From contig JBANAY010000004.1 of the NCBI GenBank assembly GCA_037952775.1, positions 3,782,001 to 3,846,000 of the forward strand: a DNA stretch of 64,000 bases, written 5' to 3'. This document shows positions 35,575 to 47,246 of the stretch, piece by piece. Both the position numbers and the translations under genes were made by a program. This stretch comes from Clonostachys chloroleuca. Taxonomy: Eukaryota; Ascomycota; Sordariomycetes; Hypocreales; Bionectriaceae. Under the pieces are notes generated by a model. It saw only the letters and a program-made list of their open reading frames with translations, was not told the DNA's origin and searched no databases. Positions within the stretch are counted from its first letter, which is position 1. Each line of letters starts with the position of its first letter.

Positions 35575-36525
35575 CTACTCAACCTGGCCAAATCTGTATT
35601 GTGCCCAATTTAGGCTTCTCTCGGGATAAGTCCAGATTTGTTCACCAACATCCGAACCCGCCGCACCTGCAGCTATATACATTGGGAGGAGATGCTCTAG
35701 AGTGGGATGGGCCTTCCTCATGTCATCGCGTTTCATTAACGCAGACATTTTTGCTTCCCGATCTTGGGGATCGGTTGTCACAGCATCCTTAAGCGCTTCA
35801 TCAAAGCTGTAAGCGTACCTATGTAGAAAATTAGTCTAAATGACAAATCTGATGACGGTTTCTGATTTATGCTTACGGCATAGTTTTGGGGGCCCTTCTC
35901 ATAGCCCTGAAGTCGCGAAGGTTGTGGACTGCCATTCCAGCACCGATGATGAGAACACCTTCATCTCTGAGACTTTCCAGGGCTCTCCCTAGCTGATAAT
36001 GCTTGGCAGGATCTTCGTTGCTATATAGCGAGACCTGGACAAGTGGCACATTTAGCGGATTAGTCTTCGGGTTAAATGCTGCCGAGGTAAATAATTAGCA
36101 GTCAAATAATGAACACAAAGATGATACAGCCACCCACCGGCAATGAATCCAACCCATATCCCATGATCGAGGCCTCTTTTCACCCTTTCCACCTGAATGC
36201 CAGAAGCCTCCAAGTTCCGAATCACCTTTTCAGCAAGTTCTGGGCTTCCCCGGCTGGGATATTCAAACTCATAATAGTGAGGGGGGAAACCGTAAAAGTC
36301 ATAAATGAGATCAGTCTTTTCGGCAGTGTTGATCTGGATTGTAGTCGGACCGCTCTGCCAATGAGCGGAGAATGCTACAACCGCTTCGGGTTTGACTCTA
36401 GTGGTGATTTCATGCCCAACCGCGGCGAGCTTAGCATATGCTGGATGGCTTGTGTTTTCCATAAAATTAGGACCACCGATACCAAGGAAGTATGTTGGTA
36501 GACGAGACTTGGGGGGAGATGCCAT
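35575..36525 (-). CDS. Extradiol ring-cleavage dioxygenase, LigB/4,5-DOPA dioxygenase type
   Basis: Three exons, 36525-36138, 36078-35877 and 35818-35575, 277 residues, which matches the DODA family length. Metal-ligand regions are visible: PTYFLGIGGPNFM near the start with SHPAY, VAFSAHWQS near 75, LDHGIWVGF near 125, and IIGAGMAVHNLRDF late. Class III extradiol enzymes use non-haem Fe(II) (zinc in some homologues) to open catechol-like rings. The start at MASPPKSRLP was preferred over an upstream in-frame Met at 36651. It is divergent from an SDR across a promoter with three CCGCGCGG sites, so the two are probably co-regulated. Substrate (DOPA, catechol or another aromatic) is not predictable. 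Confidence 0.9.
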
Positions 36526-36901
36526 CACGACAAGCTTGAATCTGATGTCGTGTTGTTCACTGCTTGGTGAGTATAGAAGATATATTGAAAGAAGGCTGTA
36601 TGAATAGAGAGAATGAAAACCTCCAGTGTATATGCCAAGTCTCGGAGTCAATTGGGGATCGTGATGACCAAAACTGGGAGGCTTGTAAGTCCTTTTAAGC
36701 CTGGGAGGATGGGAGAGCTAAAATTTGTACTTCGGTAATGTTAATGGAGGCCTAGTAAAAAAGACTTCAAGTCCTGGAGTAATAATGAGTGAAAAATACT
36801 ATAAATTTATCCTCTGCTCTAAGTCCGGCTTCCCATCCTAGCTTGTGCTGAGATGTAATTGCTGCAGGTTGTTAGGTTGGCTGAGAGTTCATGGACTTGA
36901 A

Positions 36902-37020
36902 CCGCGCGGTCCACTTTGGCTGCAGAACGTGGTTCATCGACCGCGCGGTCCAGACACTATGGATCTAGTCGGACGAATTGCAGAGTTGCTGGGCAAGTGA
37001 GTGGAATCTCACCCGCGCGG
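36902..37020. promoter_or_regulatory. Three CCGCGCGG palindromes in the dioxygenase/SDR divergent promoter
   Basis: CCGCGCGG occurs at 36902-36909, 36941-36948 and 37013-37020. The second is extended to a perfect 12-bp palindrome GACCGCGCGGTC, the first to ACCGCGCGGT. Inverted CGG/CCG half-sites suit a Zn2Cys6 dimer, and such a regulator lies 1.1 kb beyond the SDR start. One further CCGCGCGGTCC sits inside that regulator gene near 39715. The surrounding intergenic DNA (36526-37330) contains no other gene. Confidence 0.55.
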
Positions 37021-37330
37021 CTTGTGGGTCAATCTAGGCTGGCGGCTCGGGATCAACTGGTGATGCGACCATTGAGCACACATCCGACTGGCTGGATAAT
37101 CATGGGAAACTCAAAAAGACGATTACTAAAATGATTCAAAGGGGATTACAAATTGGCGTCATCTAGAGGGGATTCTAATGTAGCAAAAGGGTAATGTCTG
37201 CCGAGGAAGGGAGGAAGCATAAATAGAAACGAAGCGCACCTGATGTCGTTTCTCTTGAGGAATCATTCTTACATTTAATAATTTAAATCACATCCACTAA
37301 GATCCTAGGCATCACAAGCTTCATTTCAAA

Positions 37331-38082
37331 ATGTCTCTCAAGATTGTTCTTATCCTTGGAGCCGGTCCTCGAGTTGGTGCCGCTGTTGCCGAGAAGTTTG
37401 CTGGCAACGGTTACAAGGTTGCCCTTGCATCTAGGAAGGGAAGCAATTCCAAGAACGAAAAGGGTTATCTATCCGTCAAGGCAGACTTTGTCCAGCCTGA
37501 TTCCGTCTCGTCCGCCTTTGACGCGGTCAAGACCGAGTTCGGAGCATCTCCAAGTGTTGTTGTTTATAACGCTGCTTCCCTCACGCCTCCTCCTGATCCC
37601 AAGTCGGCCTTGTCTATTACGTCTGAGAGTTTCAAATCTGATCTGAATATCAACACAATCAGTCCATACGTCGCTGCCCAGAATGCCATCGCTGGATGGG
37701 AGACCCTCCCTGCTGAGACTAAGAAGTCGTTCATTTTCACCGGTAACGGACTGAACACGACTGTTCCTCCAGCGGCCTTTATGTTGACTCTGGGGGTTGG
37801 TAAATCAGCTTCGGCCTACTGGCTCGGCGTTGCTGATGCGAACTACGCTGATCGAGGCTATCGGTAAGTTAGTTTACATAGAGGATTCCAACAATCCCCG
37901 TCTGACAAAACCAATTATCTAGTTTCTTCTACGCCGACGAGCGCACTGAGAGTGGTGGGATGAAAGGTTTGGACCTTGATGGAGAAGCACACGGCGACTT
38001 CTATGCTCAACTTGCAGCCCACGAGAAGAATATTCCGTGGCACGCAACTTTCGTCAAGGGCAAGGGCTATGCCAAGTTTTAA
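37331..38082 (+). CDS. Short-chain dehydrogenase/reductase-like protein
   Basis: Two exons, 37331-37863 and 37923-38082 (59-nt intron), 230 residues. The Rossmann start ILGAGPRVGAAVAEKF is present, with VVYNAAS in place of the classical NNAG and SFIFTGNGLN where the catalytic Ser normally lies. No canonical YxxxK is evident (the region reads GKSASAYWLGVAD), so it is an atypical SDR. It ends FVKGKGYAKF. Probably NAD(P)(H)-dependent, cytosolic and co-expressed with the divergent dioxygenase. Neighbouring regulator converges on it from the right. Confidence 0.85.
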
Positions 38083-38169
38083 GACAGTATGTATTTAGGA
38101 ACCCTCCTCAAAGAAGCTTAGGGTTAGACACTAGTCTATAGGCAAAAGGCCTGAATCATTGAATTTTCC

Positions 38170-39973
38170 TTATACAAGTAACATGAAACCTAAACATCCC
38201 GGACTCTGGAAACACATAGAGAGATTACGATTAGGATGATTCTCCGACCCGACGCGTGTCCAAGTATCCTCCATAATTGCTAATGCCTTGCGTAGAGTGC
38301 CAAACACACTATGTGGATGCAGGCGCTCGACCAGATAGCGAAACTGACATCGCTGGTTCTGCCCTGCAAGGCATCCTGCCACGCAGAAAGGCCAGGCCAT
38401 TGTGCGGAGTATTGCTGGAGGCGAAGTATCTTCTGTCAATAGTTCAAGGATTCGGCTAACTTGATATCGTGTGTCGTCTCCAGCTGGTTGCCACCCAGAT
38501 ACAACAATTGAGAGGTAAATGAGTGCGGCATGAGCCCAAACGCGAGTGATTAATATGGTCTGTCCGTCAGATCCCCTTTTTCTGGGACAGGTCATGATTC
38601 AATATGCCAAGTAACCCTTCGTCTCGCCCTGAGTCGGGAGTTGAGTCTGCTTCAAGCTGTGCAAGCTGGGATTCAAGCGATGCCTTGATGATAGCAGCAC
38701 GACGGACGAGCTCCATAACATCCAAGTTGCCAGCTATCTTGCATTTCTCCTTCCAAGCGTCAAGCGCAGATATCTCACCGATTTCTAATAACGCCCAATT
38801 CTGGACACCCACCGTACTCTCTAAATTTACCAAGGGCTCAGAGTCACCTGGCACACTGAGGAGACTGCGAAGGTGCTCATATAGTTTGGGCTGTTGTTGA
38901 AGTATTGTGCTAGCAACAATATCATCAAGCACTAAAAGAGCGCTCGAGAAGCGGAGGCCTGTTTGCTCTGCACTGGGAACTCGTGAAGACTCTGGATTAT
39001 TCGGCCCTAGACGATTTATTAATGTCGCAAAGGTCGAATGTGGCTCTGTTCCGCTATGACTGTTGAGTAGCTGGATGAAGAGTGCAAGCGCCGCGTTAAG
39101 ATGAGCTTGGCAATTGTCGAAACTTGAGATGGCGATTTCAAATCGCTGAACCTGCATGATACTCGCTAGGATACGCACAGCGCCATGCAAATGGTCATTG
39201 ATATCGGAGCCGCTGATAACCTGTAACGCATCTCTGAGCATTTCAAAAGCTTCCTTGGTCTGAGAGATGACGCCCTCCCAGTCTCTGTTACTGTTGTTCA
39301 TCTGCTGAGCAAGCGAAAAGAAATATGAGCTTTGGCAGAGTGTGGCTTTGCGGACGACCGGGCTGGTGATAGCCATTTCCAGAATCCAGGCCCGACATCC
39401 TTGGAGCAGTGACGGTCGGTAGAATGGAAACATGAAAGGGAAGACGGTTTCCAGATAGAATGTGAGGAGAAAGGTATCAGAATGCGCAAAGGCCACGCTC
39501 TTGCAAGAGTTCTTGCCGCTGTTGTTCAGTAGACACACGGTCGCCGGGGGCCTGGTAGCGGGAGTGCCGGGAACTGTCTCCGTATCGCCATCTGGGCTGC
39601 TGAATGTCGGATCAGAGGGGATGACTATTGGGGTAACTAGGCCATTTGTATCTTCTAGTGGAAATACCGCTCCATTTCTGGAGGAGACGTCGCGGGTGGT
39701 CTTTGAGAGGAGTGCCGCGCGGTCCCCTCGGCGGCGGTGGTTGGCCATCTTCTTGACCTCTCGCTTTAGGCGTAGTAGCATTTCATCTTGCTGGCGACCG
39801 CCATCCATCCAAACTGGTTTCTCCTGCTCATAATGGCAGGTGATGTACAGCCCGGCGCAGGTATCGCAAATAGGGTGCTTTTCGTCGCATTTCTTCCTGC
39901 GGAGGCGGCAGGTCCAGCAGCCGCTGAAGCTCCTCACCGTGTTGCCGTATCGGGAGCTGAGGGGTAATTCCAT
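38170..39973 (-). CDS. Zn2Cys6 transcription factor
   Basis: The cluster GCWTCRLRRKKCDEKHPICDTC plus a sixth Cys (ITCHYE) lies at residues 18-47. The middle region (TFYLETVFPFMFPFYRP, LLEIGEISALDAWKEKCK) is the DUF3468/Fungal_trans_2 domain. The last part, ITRVWAHAALIYLSIVVSGW ... LRTMAWPFCVAGCLA, is in another frame from about 38595. The two join either by a 34-nt GT-AG removal (unusually short) or if the A5 run near 38577 has one base too many; both keep phase, giving about 590-600 residues. The protein is the likely regulator of the dioxygenase/SDR pair and perhaps of the FAD monooxygenase. The 38083-38169 gap is a tight convergent 3' junction. Confidence 0.88.
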
Positions 39974-41109
39974 TGGAGACTGTTCCTCTGCGGGATCTGT
40001 AACTCTTTTCAGAAGGTATTCAAGTGAACAAAGCGGAATAATGGTCGTGGCTCTGGAGCGAGCTGAGGCCGAGCGACGGAATTAGTAAGCATCATCTTTA
40101 GAGTCTCTCTCCTTCTGCTGGTGGCGTTTTGCTGTCCCACTCACACAGCGGCTTCGATTGATTCCTAAGCGCAGGCAGGGAATGGGGTGAGACGGTGAAA
40201 TCCGTGGAATTATGCTCAAAATCCAGGAGCATTTAGCGCCAACTCAACATTACACTGATGCGAATAAAGGCATATTTGTGTAATGATTGCATTTGGTCAA
40301 ATCCAACACTAGGGAATCCCTGGTAGGTTCGAATTATAGCACTGAATGCTTCGTCTTGTTTCTTCCATTCTACAGATTTATCCTAATTTACCGTATTTTC
40401 AACCCTCTATTTCTTTAACGTTCTGGTAGTAGTCCTATGATACTCTGACTTTGTTTTTCTTTTGCATTCTTGGTGATGTTTTGTGATTAATCGAGACCAG
40501 CAGGTTGTTATCAGGGTGTTGCGCAAAGCTGGAATTTTGCGACCAATAAGTCCCTTTTCCAGAATCTCGCAACTTGAGTAAAAGAAAACAATAGAATGTG
40601 CAAGAATAACTTTAATTGCGGTCACGACGATTATCTGGAGGTATGGAGAGAAATCCGTGTACACTGGTAAGATGTAAAGGTACTGAACTGCATGCATCTG
40701 TGTAAATCTTTCTCTCGTCCAACGGAAAAAAGACCGGGAAAAATAATGGGATCGATTAAGACAGCCCTGGTAAAAATTCTTGGGGGCTACTTTGTATAAG
40801 GTAAAGGATAAAAGCGAACGAAGGGGGAATTACGGCTGAGCACGCAGTGTTCACCCAAGAATAGCTAGATATCCTCAAATAAAAGATTAAATTTATTTAG
40901 ATATTTTGAATTATTTCATTTGTATTAGCTTTCATGCAGGCTCCCAAAACTCCAATAGCCATTCTTATCATGCAATCTTTCCTCCTTATTGTATTAGCAA
41001 TGCGGCGCACATGGAGCCGCATCGTTGAGTCTCACTTTGGGTCCCCAATCCATGCTTTGATTTCGTAACTTCGAGAAATCATTTCCTGCCACGCAAAATA
41101 TTGCCAAAT
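39974..41109. other. Intergenic region
   Basis: About 1.1 kb holding the regulator promoter and the 3' flank of the FAD monooxygenase. No exon or repeat supported. Confidence 0.45.
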
Positions 41110-43641
41110 TTACGAAAACTTGTTGAGACTGGCAAGAACACCCTCCCTCCAGGCCCAAAGACCTGCCCAAGTGGCACCGGGACCAACCAGAGCTTGGCCA
41201 ATGACCACAGCTACAGCTCCCTTGATAGCATCGCAGTTTCCAATGTACCCCGAGGTGCGGAGTTGCCAAACAGAGAATAGGTTGCTGAGCACAACTGACC
41301 CAAGGCCAATCGCCATGTCATATCGGAAGAAGACGGCAACTTGAGCGGCCAGGTCGGGCAGGGCCCAGTCCTCGGTGAAGATGTGGGGGAGATCGAAAAA
41401 TGTATCGAAGAAGGAAAAGTCCGATTGCATGTAAGCAAAAGAAAGGACAAGGATATGGGCTGTTGCCTGAATCATAAAGGCGTACGTGTAGGAGGCATTG
41501 AGGGCGGGGAGGTCGTCCTTCTCATAGTGGTTGAATGATGAAGACTTCTCACTTGACTTGGTCAATCGTGTCCAGAGCCTAGAGGTGACGGAGAGAACGC
41601 TGACGAGAGCGCATGCCAGTATTGGTGCAAATTGCCACACAGCTGCCGCATCTTGGATGAAGGCCTTGTCTGCCGAGGGAAGGAGTAGGAACGCAGTTGG
41701 GATCACGTATCCCAGGGTGAGTGCAGCAGGAACAACTCTTGCAGTTGCAGGGTTGACGTATCTGCCAGTGGGGAAAGTGTCGCCAATGAAGGCGAAGAGA
41801 ACAGCGTATAGTGGCCCAATACGGCCGAGGCCATATATTTGCATGAGAGCGAGATACAGCGTTGGGAGGGCTAGGGGGTGCCGTAGTTGCCTGTGCGGTG
41901 GCCCTCAATGGCTAGAACCATAATTGGTGAAACAAGTTGTGACAAGAAGTATGTGAGATGCAGCTTGGTTGCAAGGGAGCCCTCAAGGCCATAAGAGAAA
42001 ATGGAGGCAAGAGTTCTCAAGATCTGCCCGCCAAACACCTCCGGTGATGCCCAAGGCCTGTCGATTGCAGCATATCCCGCCCAAGTTTGGAAAGCGGGCA
42101 AATCGAGACGCCATGCCTTGAAGGTGACGTAAATCAAGAAACCCATGACGAGGACAAGACTGGCCAGGCCCATGGTGCGGTGGTCAGATTCAGAAGGTTT
42201 TGCAGGGAGTTCATCGTTATAGGGGATAACGTGTGGGCGCTTGACAACGGGCAGGAACTTGAGTTTCGAAGTTCCCAACAGAGGGTAGGCGTGGAGTCTC
42301 AAGTAGAACTCAGGCCCAATTATTGGTGATACAAGGTTCCAGATGACGTCCGTAAGCCAGGGATGAACAGAAGAATTGATCGATTGATGATCGTGTGACA
42401 AAGAGACAATGTCGTTGGCCCGCTCATGTCGGCTTGCCTGCATTTTCTCAAAAATGGACTCAACTTCTGGCACGGAGAGGTCGTTCAGACCAGAAGGTCG
42501 TGCATCCTTTGCTTCCAAGAGTGCGTTGAGAAGCTCAGCAGCTGATTCGATGGCACCATTACCTCCCTGTCCTCCAATGGGATCCGGCTAAGACAATAAT
42601 TGTTAGTCTCGGAGATCTATTAGGTTTCAAGGACTACTGACCTTATGAGCGGCGTCTCCAAAGATAAGAATTCTCTGGAACCACCATTTTTCAAACACCC
42701 ACTCATGAAGCGGTGTCAGAGCCGAAGAGATTCTCTTCGAGAAAAGTTGACCGAAATTAACCTTCTTAGTGATAGGCAGAGAAGCGTACTCTTTGGCAAA
42801 CACAGCTTCATCCTCCTTGTTGTATCGTGGGATATCCTCTCCAAATAAGGGCTTTGGTAATCGAACGAAAATGAACCAGTAAACTCGGCCCTCGGGGCCT
42901 GAAATGATCAACTGAGAGAGACCACGACCCTTGATGACATTAAACTCTCCTTCGGTGTAGTTAGGGACATTCTTCGCAATGCCGAAGCTGCACTTGTAGA
43001 AGCACGGTACTTTATCAGGCTCATCGACTGAGAAGTGACCGGGGCGAAGCTCATTGCCCAGCTCGAACATCTTTTCTCTGACTGTGCTCCAAATGCCATC
43101 TACTCCCACCAGGATAGAGCCCTTGTAGGAGCTGCCGTCTTCCGTCTGTGCTTTGATGCCGCCGTCGATGTGGTCAATCTTTGTCACCTTTTTGTTTAAT
43201 AGAACTCTATCCTTGTGCTGGATTTTGTCAAAAAGAATTTGCAAAAGCCACTGGCGATCAAAAAAAAGAACAGGATACCCGTGTCTTCATGGTTGCAGAT
43301 TAGTAAAATAGCAAGCGATTCTCCAATTGGCATAGCTTACCTCTTCATCATATGATCGTATCCCTCCGGAATTAGTGTTAGGGGAGTGCCGTCTGTGTCT
43401 CGGAGTCGGTTTAGCCTCAGTGGTGAGCAAGGCAGATCGGCAATGGGCTGATAACATCCAATCTGATCTAGGATACGTAGACCGTTGGGAAACATTCCAA
43501 TGCTGGCGCCAACCTGTGGCGCGACCTCGCCGTGAGACTCTAGGATAACATAGTCGATGTCGAACTTCTCCAGCATGTTGGCCAGAGTGAGGCCCCCGAC
43601 GCCACCCCCACGATGACAACCTTGAAGCTGTCCTTTGCCAT
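41110..43641 (-). CDS. FAD-dependent monooxygenase fused to a multi-pass membrane domain
   Basis: Three exons, 43641-43341, 43284-42642 and 42587-41110; introns 56 and 54 nt. The N-terminal 450 residues form an aromatic-hydroxylase-type flavoenzyme: dinucleotide motif VGGLTLANMLE with VILES, GASIGMFPNGLRILDQ, DG motif VGVDGIWSTVREK, and GD motif FGDAAHK|PDPIGGQGGN. The C-terminal 350 residues have about eight hydrophobic spans, for example LASLVLVMGFLIYVTF, GPLYAVLFAFIGDTFP and TYAFMIQATAHILVLSFAYM. Two one-base additions, at C run 43605-43609 and G run 41874-41878 (plus strand), are needed and give exactly 807 residues. Similar PaxM-related enzymes act in fungal meroterpenoid and indole-diterpene pathways, some with membrane cyclase partners; substrate here unknown. 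Confidence 0.82.
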
Positions 43642-45797
43642 TGTGCTGTGCTTTTCGAATGGATTGGTGAGGAGTCAATTCTGTTCAATTGGTACAATGG
43701 AGACCAATAAAGGAGAAACGACACCAAGGAAAGGGTCAAAAAGTGCAGACCATGAGAATTGAGGGGGCGGGAGTCGCCTTTTACGCGAACGAAAAATTTC
43801 AAAGTTTGGGATGCGCCGATGAACATAAGACAGACCGAAAGTAACACGGCATCACCATGGGATTTGGCTCTTAATCGTATCCGTTTTACAAGGGTCCTGT
43901 CTTCGGATCCTCCCATCCCGGCATGCCAGAGCCCAAAATCATGTGAGCGGCGAATCTGCCAGGCACCGTCCCGGGCTCATGGTGGACAGCTAAGATCCCA
44001 TAGCCCCAAAACACCGGGGAGATTGCCGTTAGCTGTCCTGAAAAGCTCCGAGTAATTCCGCTACGGCGCCCGCCGTCGCGGCTGTCTCTCGTGGGAGAAG
44101 ACTAGGAAATGCCAATCGAGGTTTGAGGGCCCCTGCATCGGATCAGGGTTGCATGATGTGAGGTGACTTTTTTCAGTCCTGGAGACTAGCCGTTGCAGTG
44201 GGTCATTCTGACATAAATTTCACTTCTTGTTGGCCGTCATGGCTAGACAATCATTGTTGGGACCACTCTGTAGAATGAGCTCTGGATTCTACGTAACCTT
44301 CAAGCCTTCAAGCAGCCAATCATTAGAGTCACATGCAAATGTGCCCCTTGGCTAATTGGCCACGGCTTATTGGTCAATTCCTGCCACAACCCGTAGATGG
44401 GTCTTGTCCGATGATATCAGGCCATTATCCCCCAGACCCATCCCTTCGTTCAAATTACGGTCAGGCTAGAGACACAACAAACATTCCTTCCTGCACGTGA
44501 CTAATCAAGCAGCACCATTCCCTTGCTTGCAAATGTCATTGAAGTGTGTGGCTTGTAATCATATTGATGTGGAGACATGCCACCAGACTGACCTCTTGCT
44601 TTAACCGTCTCTCCAAACACTCAACTCATTACCCTTAAAGGGGAAACCCTGCTAGAAGGACCTACACGACATTTTCATCGGTAACCACCGTGGCCACCAC
44701 CAGTTCACAGGCACTGGGAAGGATAGAGCAGATTTTATTCATTGTTAGACCTTTCTGGCCTCCTGAGACAGACCATCAGATAAGCCTAGATAGAATGATA
44801 AACAATTCTACAAAGAATTGGAAGATCTTCATCTCGGACTCAATTGACCTTATCATCTGGTCAACTACCTATGCCTCATGATACCACGGTCTGCGGCTGT
44901 TAGGACATTACTGGCTTCAATCAACACTGTTCAAAAGCTGTCATCAGGACAAGTCTTAACTAGGATAATGCTATACTTAGGCAGCCCAGGCCTGTTGCGT
45001 AGAGCACCAGTGATGTATGCGCTCTGTTGTGCCTTTCGAAATGTTGTGAAAGCCGCATGATGTAGCTGAGGCGATTATTTAGTCAGAGTGGTATATGAAC
45101 CGCGAGGATGTTTCACTAGAACTTCTCTAGGATGTAATACTTCATGCGGCTTAACTTCCCGATCTCCGAAAACTATCAAGGCAGCAGAGACGTAGCGGAT
45201 GTATCTTTGTTTGAAGGTTAATTAACCTTGTCTTGGGCTTATTATTCACGACGACTCTGTACTAATACTAACGAGAGACTGATGATGTTAGGTACAGCTT
45301 GGGTAAATTGTTTTCTTCGCTCGCTGAGTTGACAAATGATATGTAATTTAATGACAATTTCAAGTTTAAAGTTTGGAATGGCTTTGAACTGGCATTTTAG
45401 AACCTATAGAGAGTATCTTCGATGCCTGATAACCCTAAGTGTTTGGTCCACCAATCTTTTCAGTGGTTCAAATTAAACTAAATGGTAATTTGAGTTGAAA
45501 TTGGAGTGTCAGGCACATTAAAATGTAAGTAGACACGCGATAGTCGAGAGAGTTCGATTGAAGATCTGCTGGAGGGCAAGATCTAGGGTAGTTTAGTTTC
45601 GCTGACAATGGGAGTTGTCAGCATGGTCAGCATGGTTCGCATCTGACTGCATGTGATATGTCAATCGAGCTCGCCTCGCCGTTGCACCTCAATGACCATA
45701 AGGCTCGCGAACTAGCCTCCCCTGTTGCGATCCTCTTGTGGCACATCCAACCTCTTGTTGATCTAAGTACAAAACGTGTTCGACTTCTCAGCCCATT
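43642..45797. other. Intergenic region, about 2.1 kb
   Basis: Left part is the FAD-monooxygenase promoter. The rest is AT-rich with no supported gene; frames at 44690-45060 are short, lack motifs and are not called. Confidence 0.5.
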
Positions 45798-47246
45798 ATG
45801 GTTTCAGTACAAGATACCCGTACGCCCAACTTTTGGAATAAGAAGAAGAGAGAGATATTCAAGAACATCGCGCATCGCCTCTCGAAAGACAAGTTTAGCG
45901 AACTTCTAGGACAGACTCTCCCTAACTTAGCCCACGTGTTTGATAAGAAAGCTTTGCAGAACCTTAAAAACGGTAGTCTATGGCTTGCCGAGTGGGATAC
46001 AGGCTCAGAAGCGGGCCTTGAGAAGTCAAAAAAGGCCTTTCTTGAAGATGGTACTACGTTCATTGATGTGCTTATTAAGTTCACTAAATTGATGCGTGCC
46101 GAAAGCCATCTGGCTGTCTTGCTAAAAAGTTCCGGTACTCGATTCACCACGAGACTCTTACTAGCAATTTACGACGATTTAAAGGCTATTAAATCTGGGG
46201 AATCTGCCCAGCCAGTCGGACCAACTCTTCACGAGCCGTCGGATGATATTCTCAAGGCAAATGAGAAGTGCGAAATCCCCCGGAAAGAATTTCGGTGCTT
46301 CTTGGAGATGACGCCGAGGCATCCAAGAGTAACGTATCTCGGAAAAAAAGAGCCCACAGGACCGGAAGGTAGGTGACGGAGTTTCTGGGAACACCACGAC
46401 AAGCGAGATACTAAAGGCTTCTAGTGATGTGTCCGCAAAATGCATCTTTGAGTTGCTGTGGGAGACTGAATTTGAGAAATTACCCCATCACAGCAAGAGA
46501 AGTGCCCGTAGAACCGAGACAAGGGACAAGATCATGAGCCGCTTCTTCAAGTACCTCAACAAGACTCAACAAGACCTGAGTAATGTAAAAAAGGGCCGTA
46601 TCCTATTCCAGCACAAACAGAGGCTTAGGAAGTTTGTCTCACAAGTGGGCTGCCCTAGGGACTATCCTGAACCAGAAGATAATATCAACGAGCTTCGCCT
46701 CTTCTGTCAACAACAATGGGCCATTTTGCCAAGCTCCAGGACCAGTATCTGGAGATGCAATTGGAAGTCCGGAGGCTCCGGCACTACATAAACGCTCTGC
46801 AATTCCGTTACTTGCTCGAGCACCTGCCTGACCCCCAATTAGGCAACAGTGCAGGCCCTAGATGGGAAGAGTTCTGGAGGAGGTCTCTGCCGTATGAAGC
46901 CGACAATAATTCAACAGATCCACCAGCATTGCCAAACCACGTACTGAAGAATCTCGTCGATCGATGAAATCCTGCACGACTCAAAGGGGGCTCTGGAAAC
47001 GGACAGCGGACCATTCATACCTCTGGGCAAAAGGGGTTCTTATATATACAGGGAAATGCCCTGTATACATCGCTGAGCGACGAGATACATCGATACAGCT
47101 ATGGAGAGTATGACATTGAAGAAAGTGATGGCTGGCAAGAAGTGATAACTGAAATACTTCGGGCGCTGAAGCCCCTGGATGTGAACATCAATCGTAAAAC
47201 TCACGAGGTGAATTGGGATGCGGAGCGGGCAAGATACTATACATGA
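45798..47246 (+). pseudogene. Orphan gene in several overlapping frames, probably decayed
   Basis: A 192-codon frame (45798-46376) of basic, helical character is followed by protein-like frames 46386-46791, 46716-46967 and fragments to a stop at 47244-47246. Each continues the previous without homologous overlap. The changes of frame fall near an A7 run at 46344, near 46705-46715, and near 46950. I found no consistent introns. Recurrent features: WLAEWDTGSEAGLEKSKKAF, LLKSSGTRFTTRLLLAIYDDL and RRLRHYINALQFRYLLEHLPD. I do not recognise the family. Same strand as the recombinase 1 kb downstream. It may be a relic of a mobile-element accessory gene or just a poorly assembled locus. Confidence 0.4.

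Noticed and set aside
44690..45060. Two adjacent plus-strand frames of about 60 codons
   Set aside because: Short, no signal peptide or motif, no splice pair joining them convincingly.
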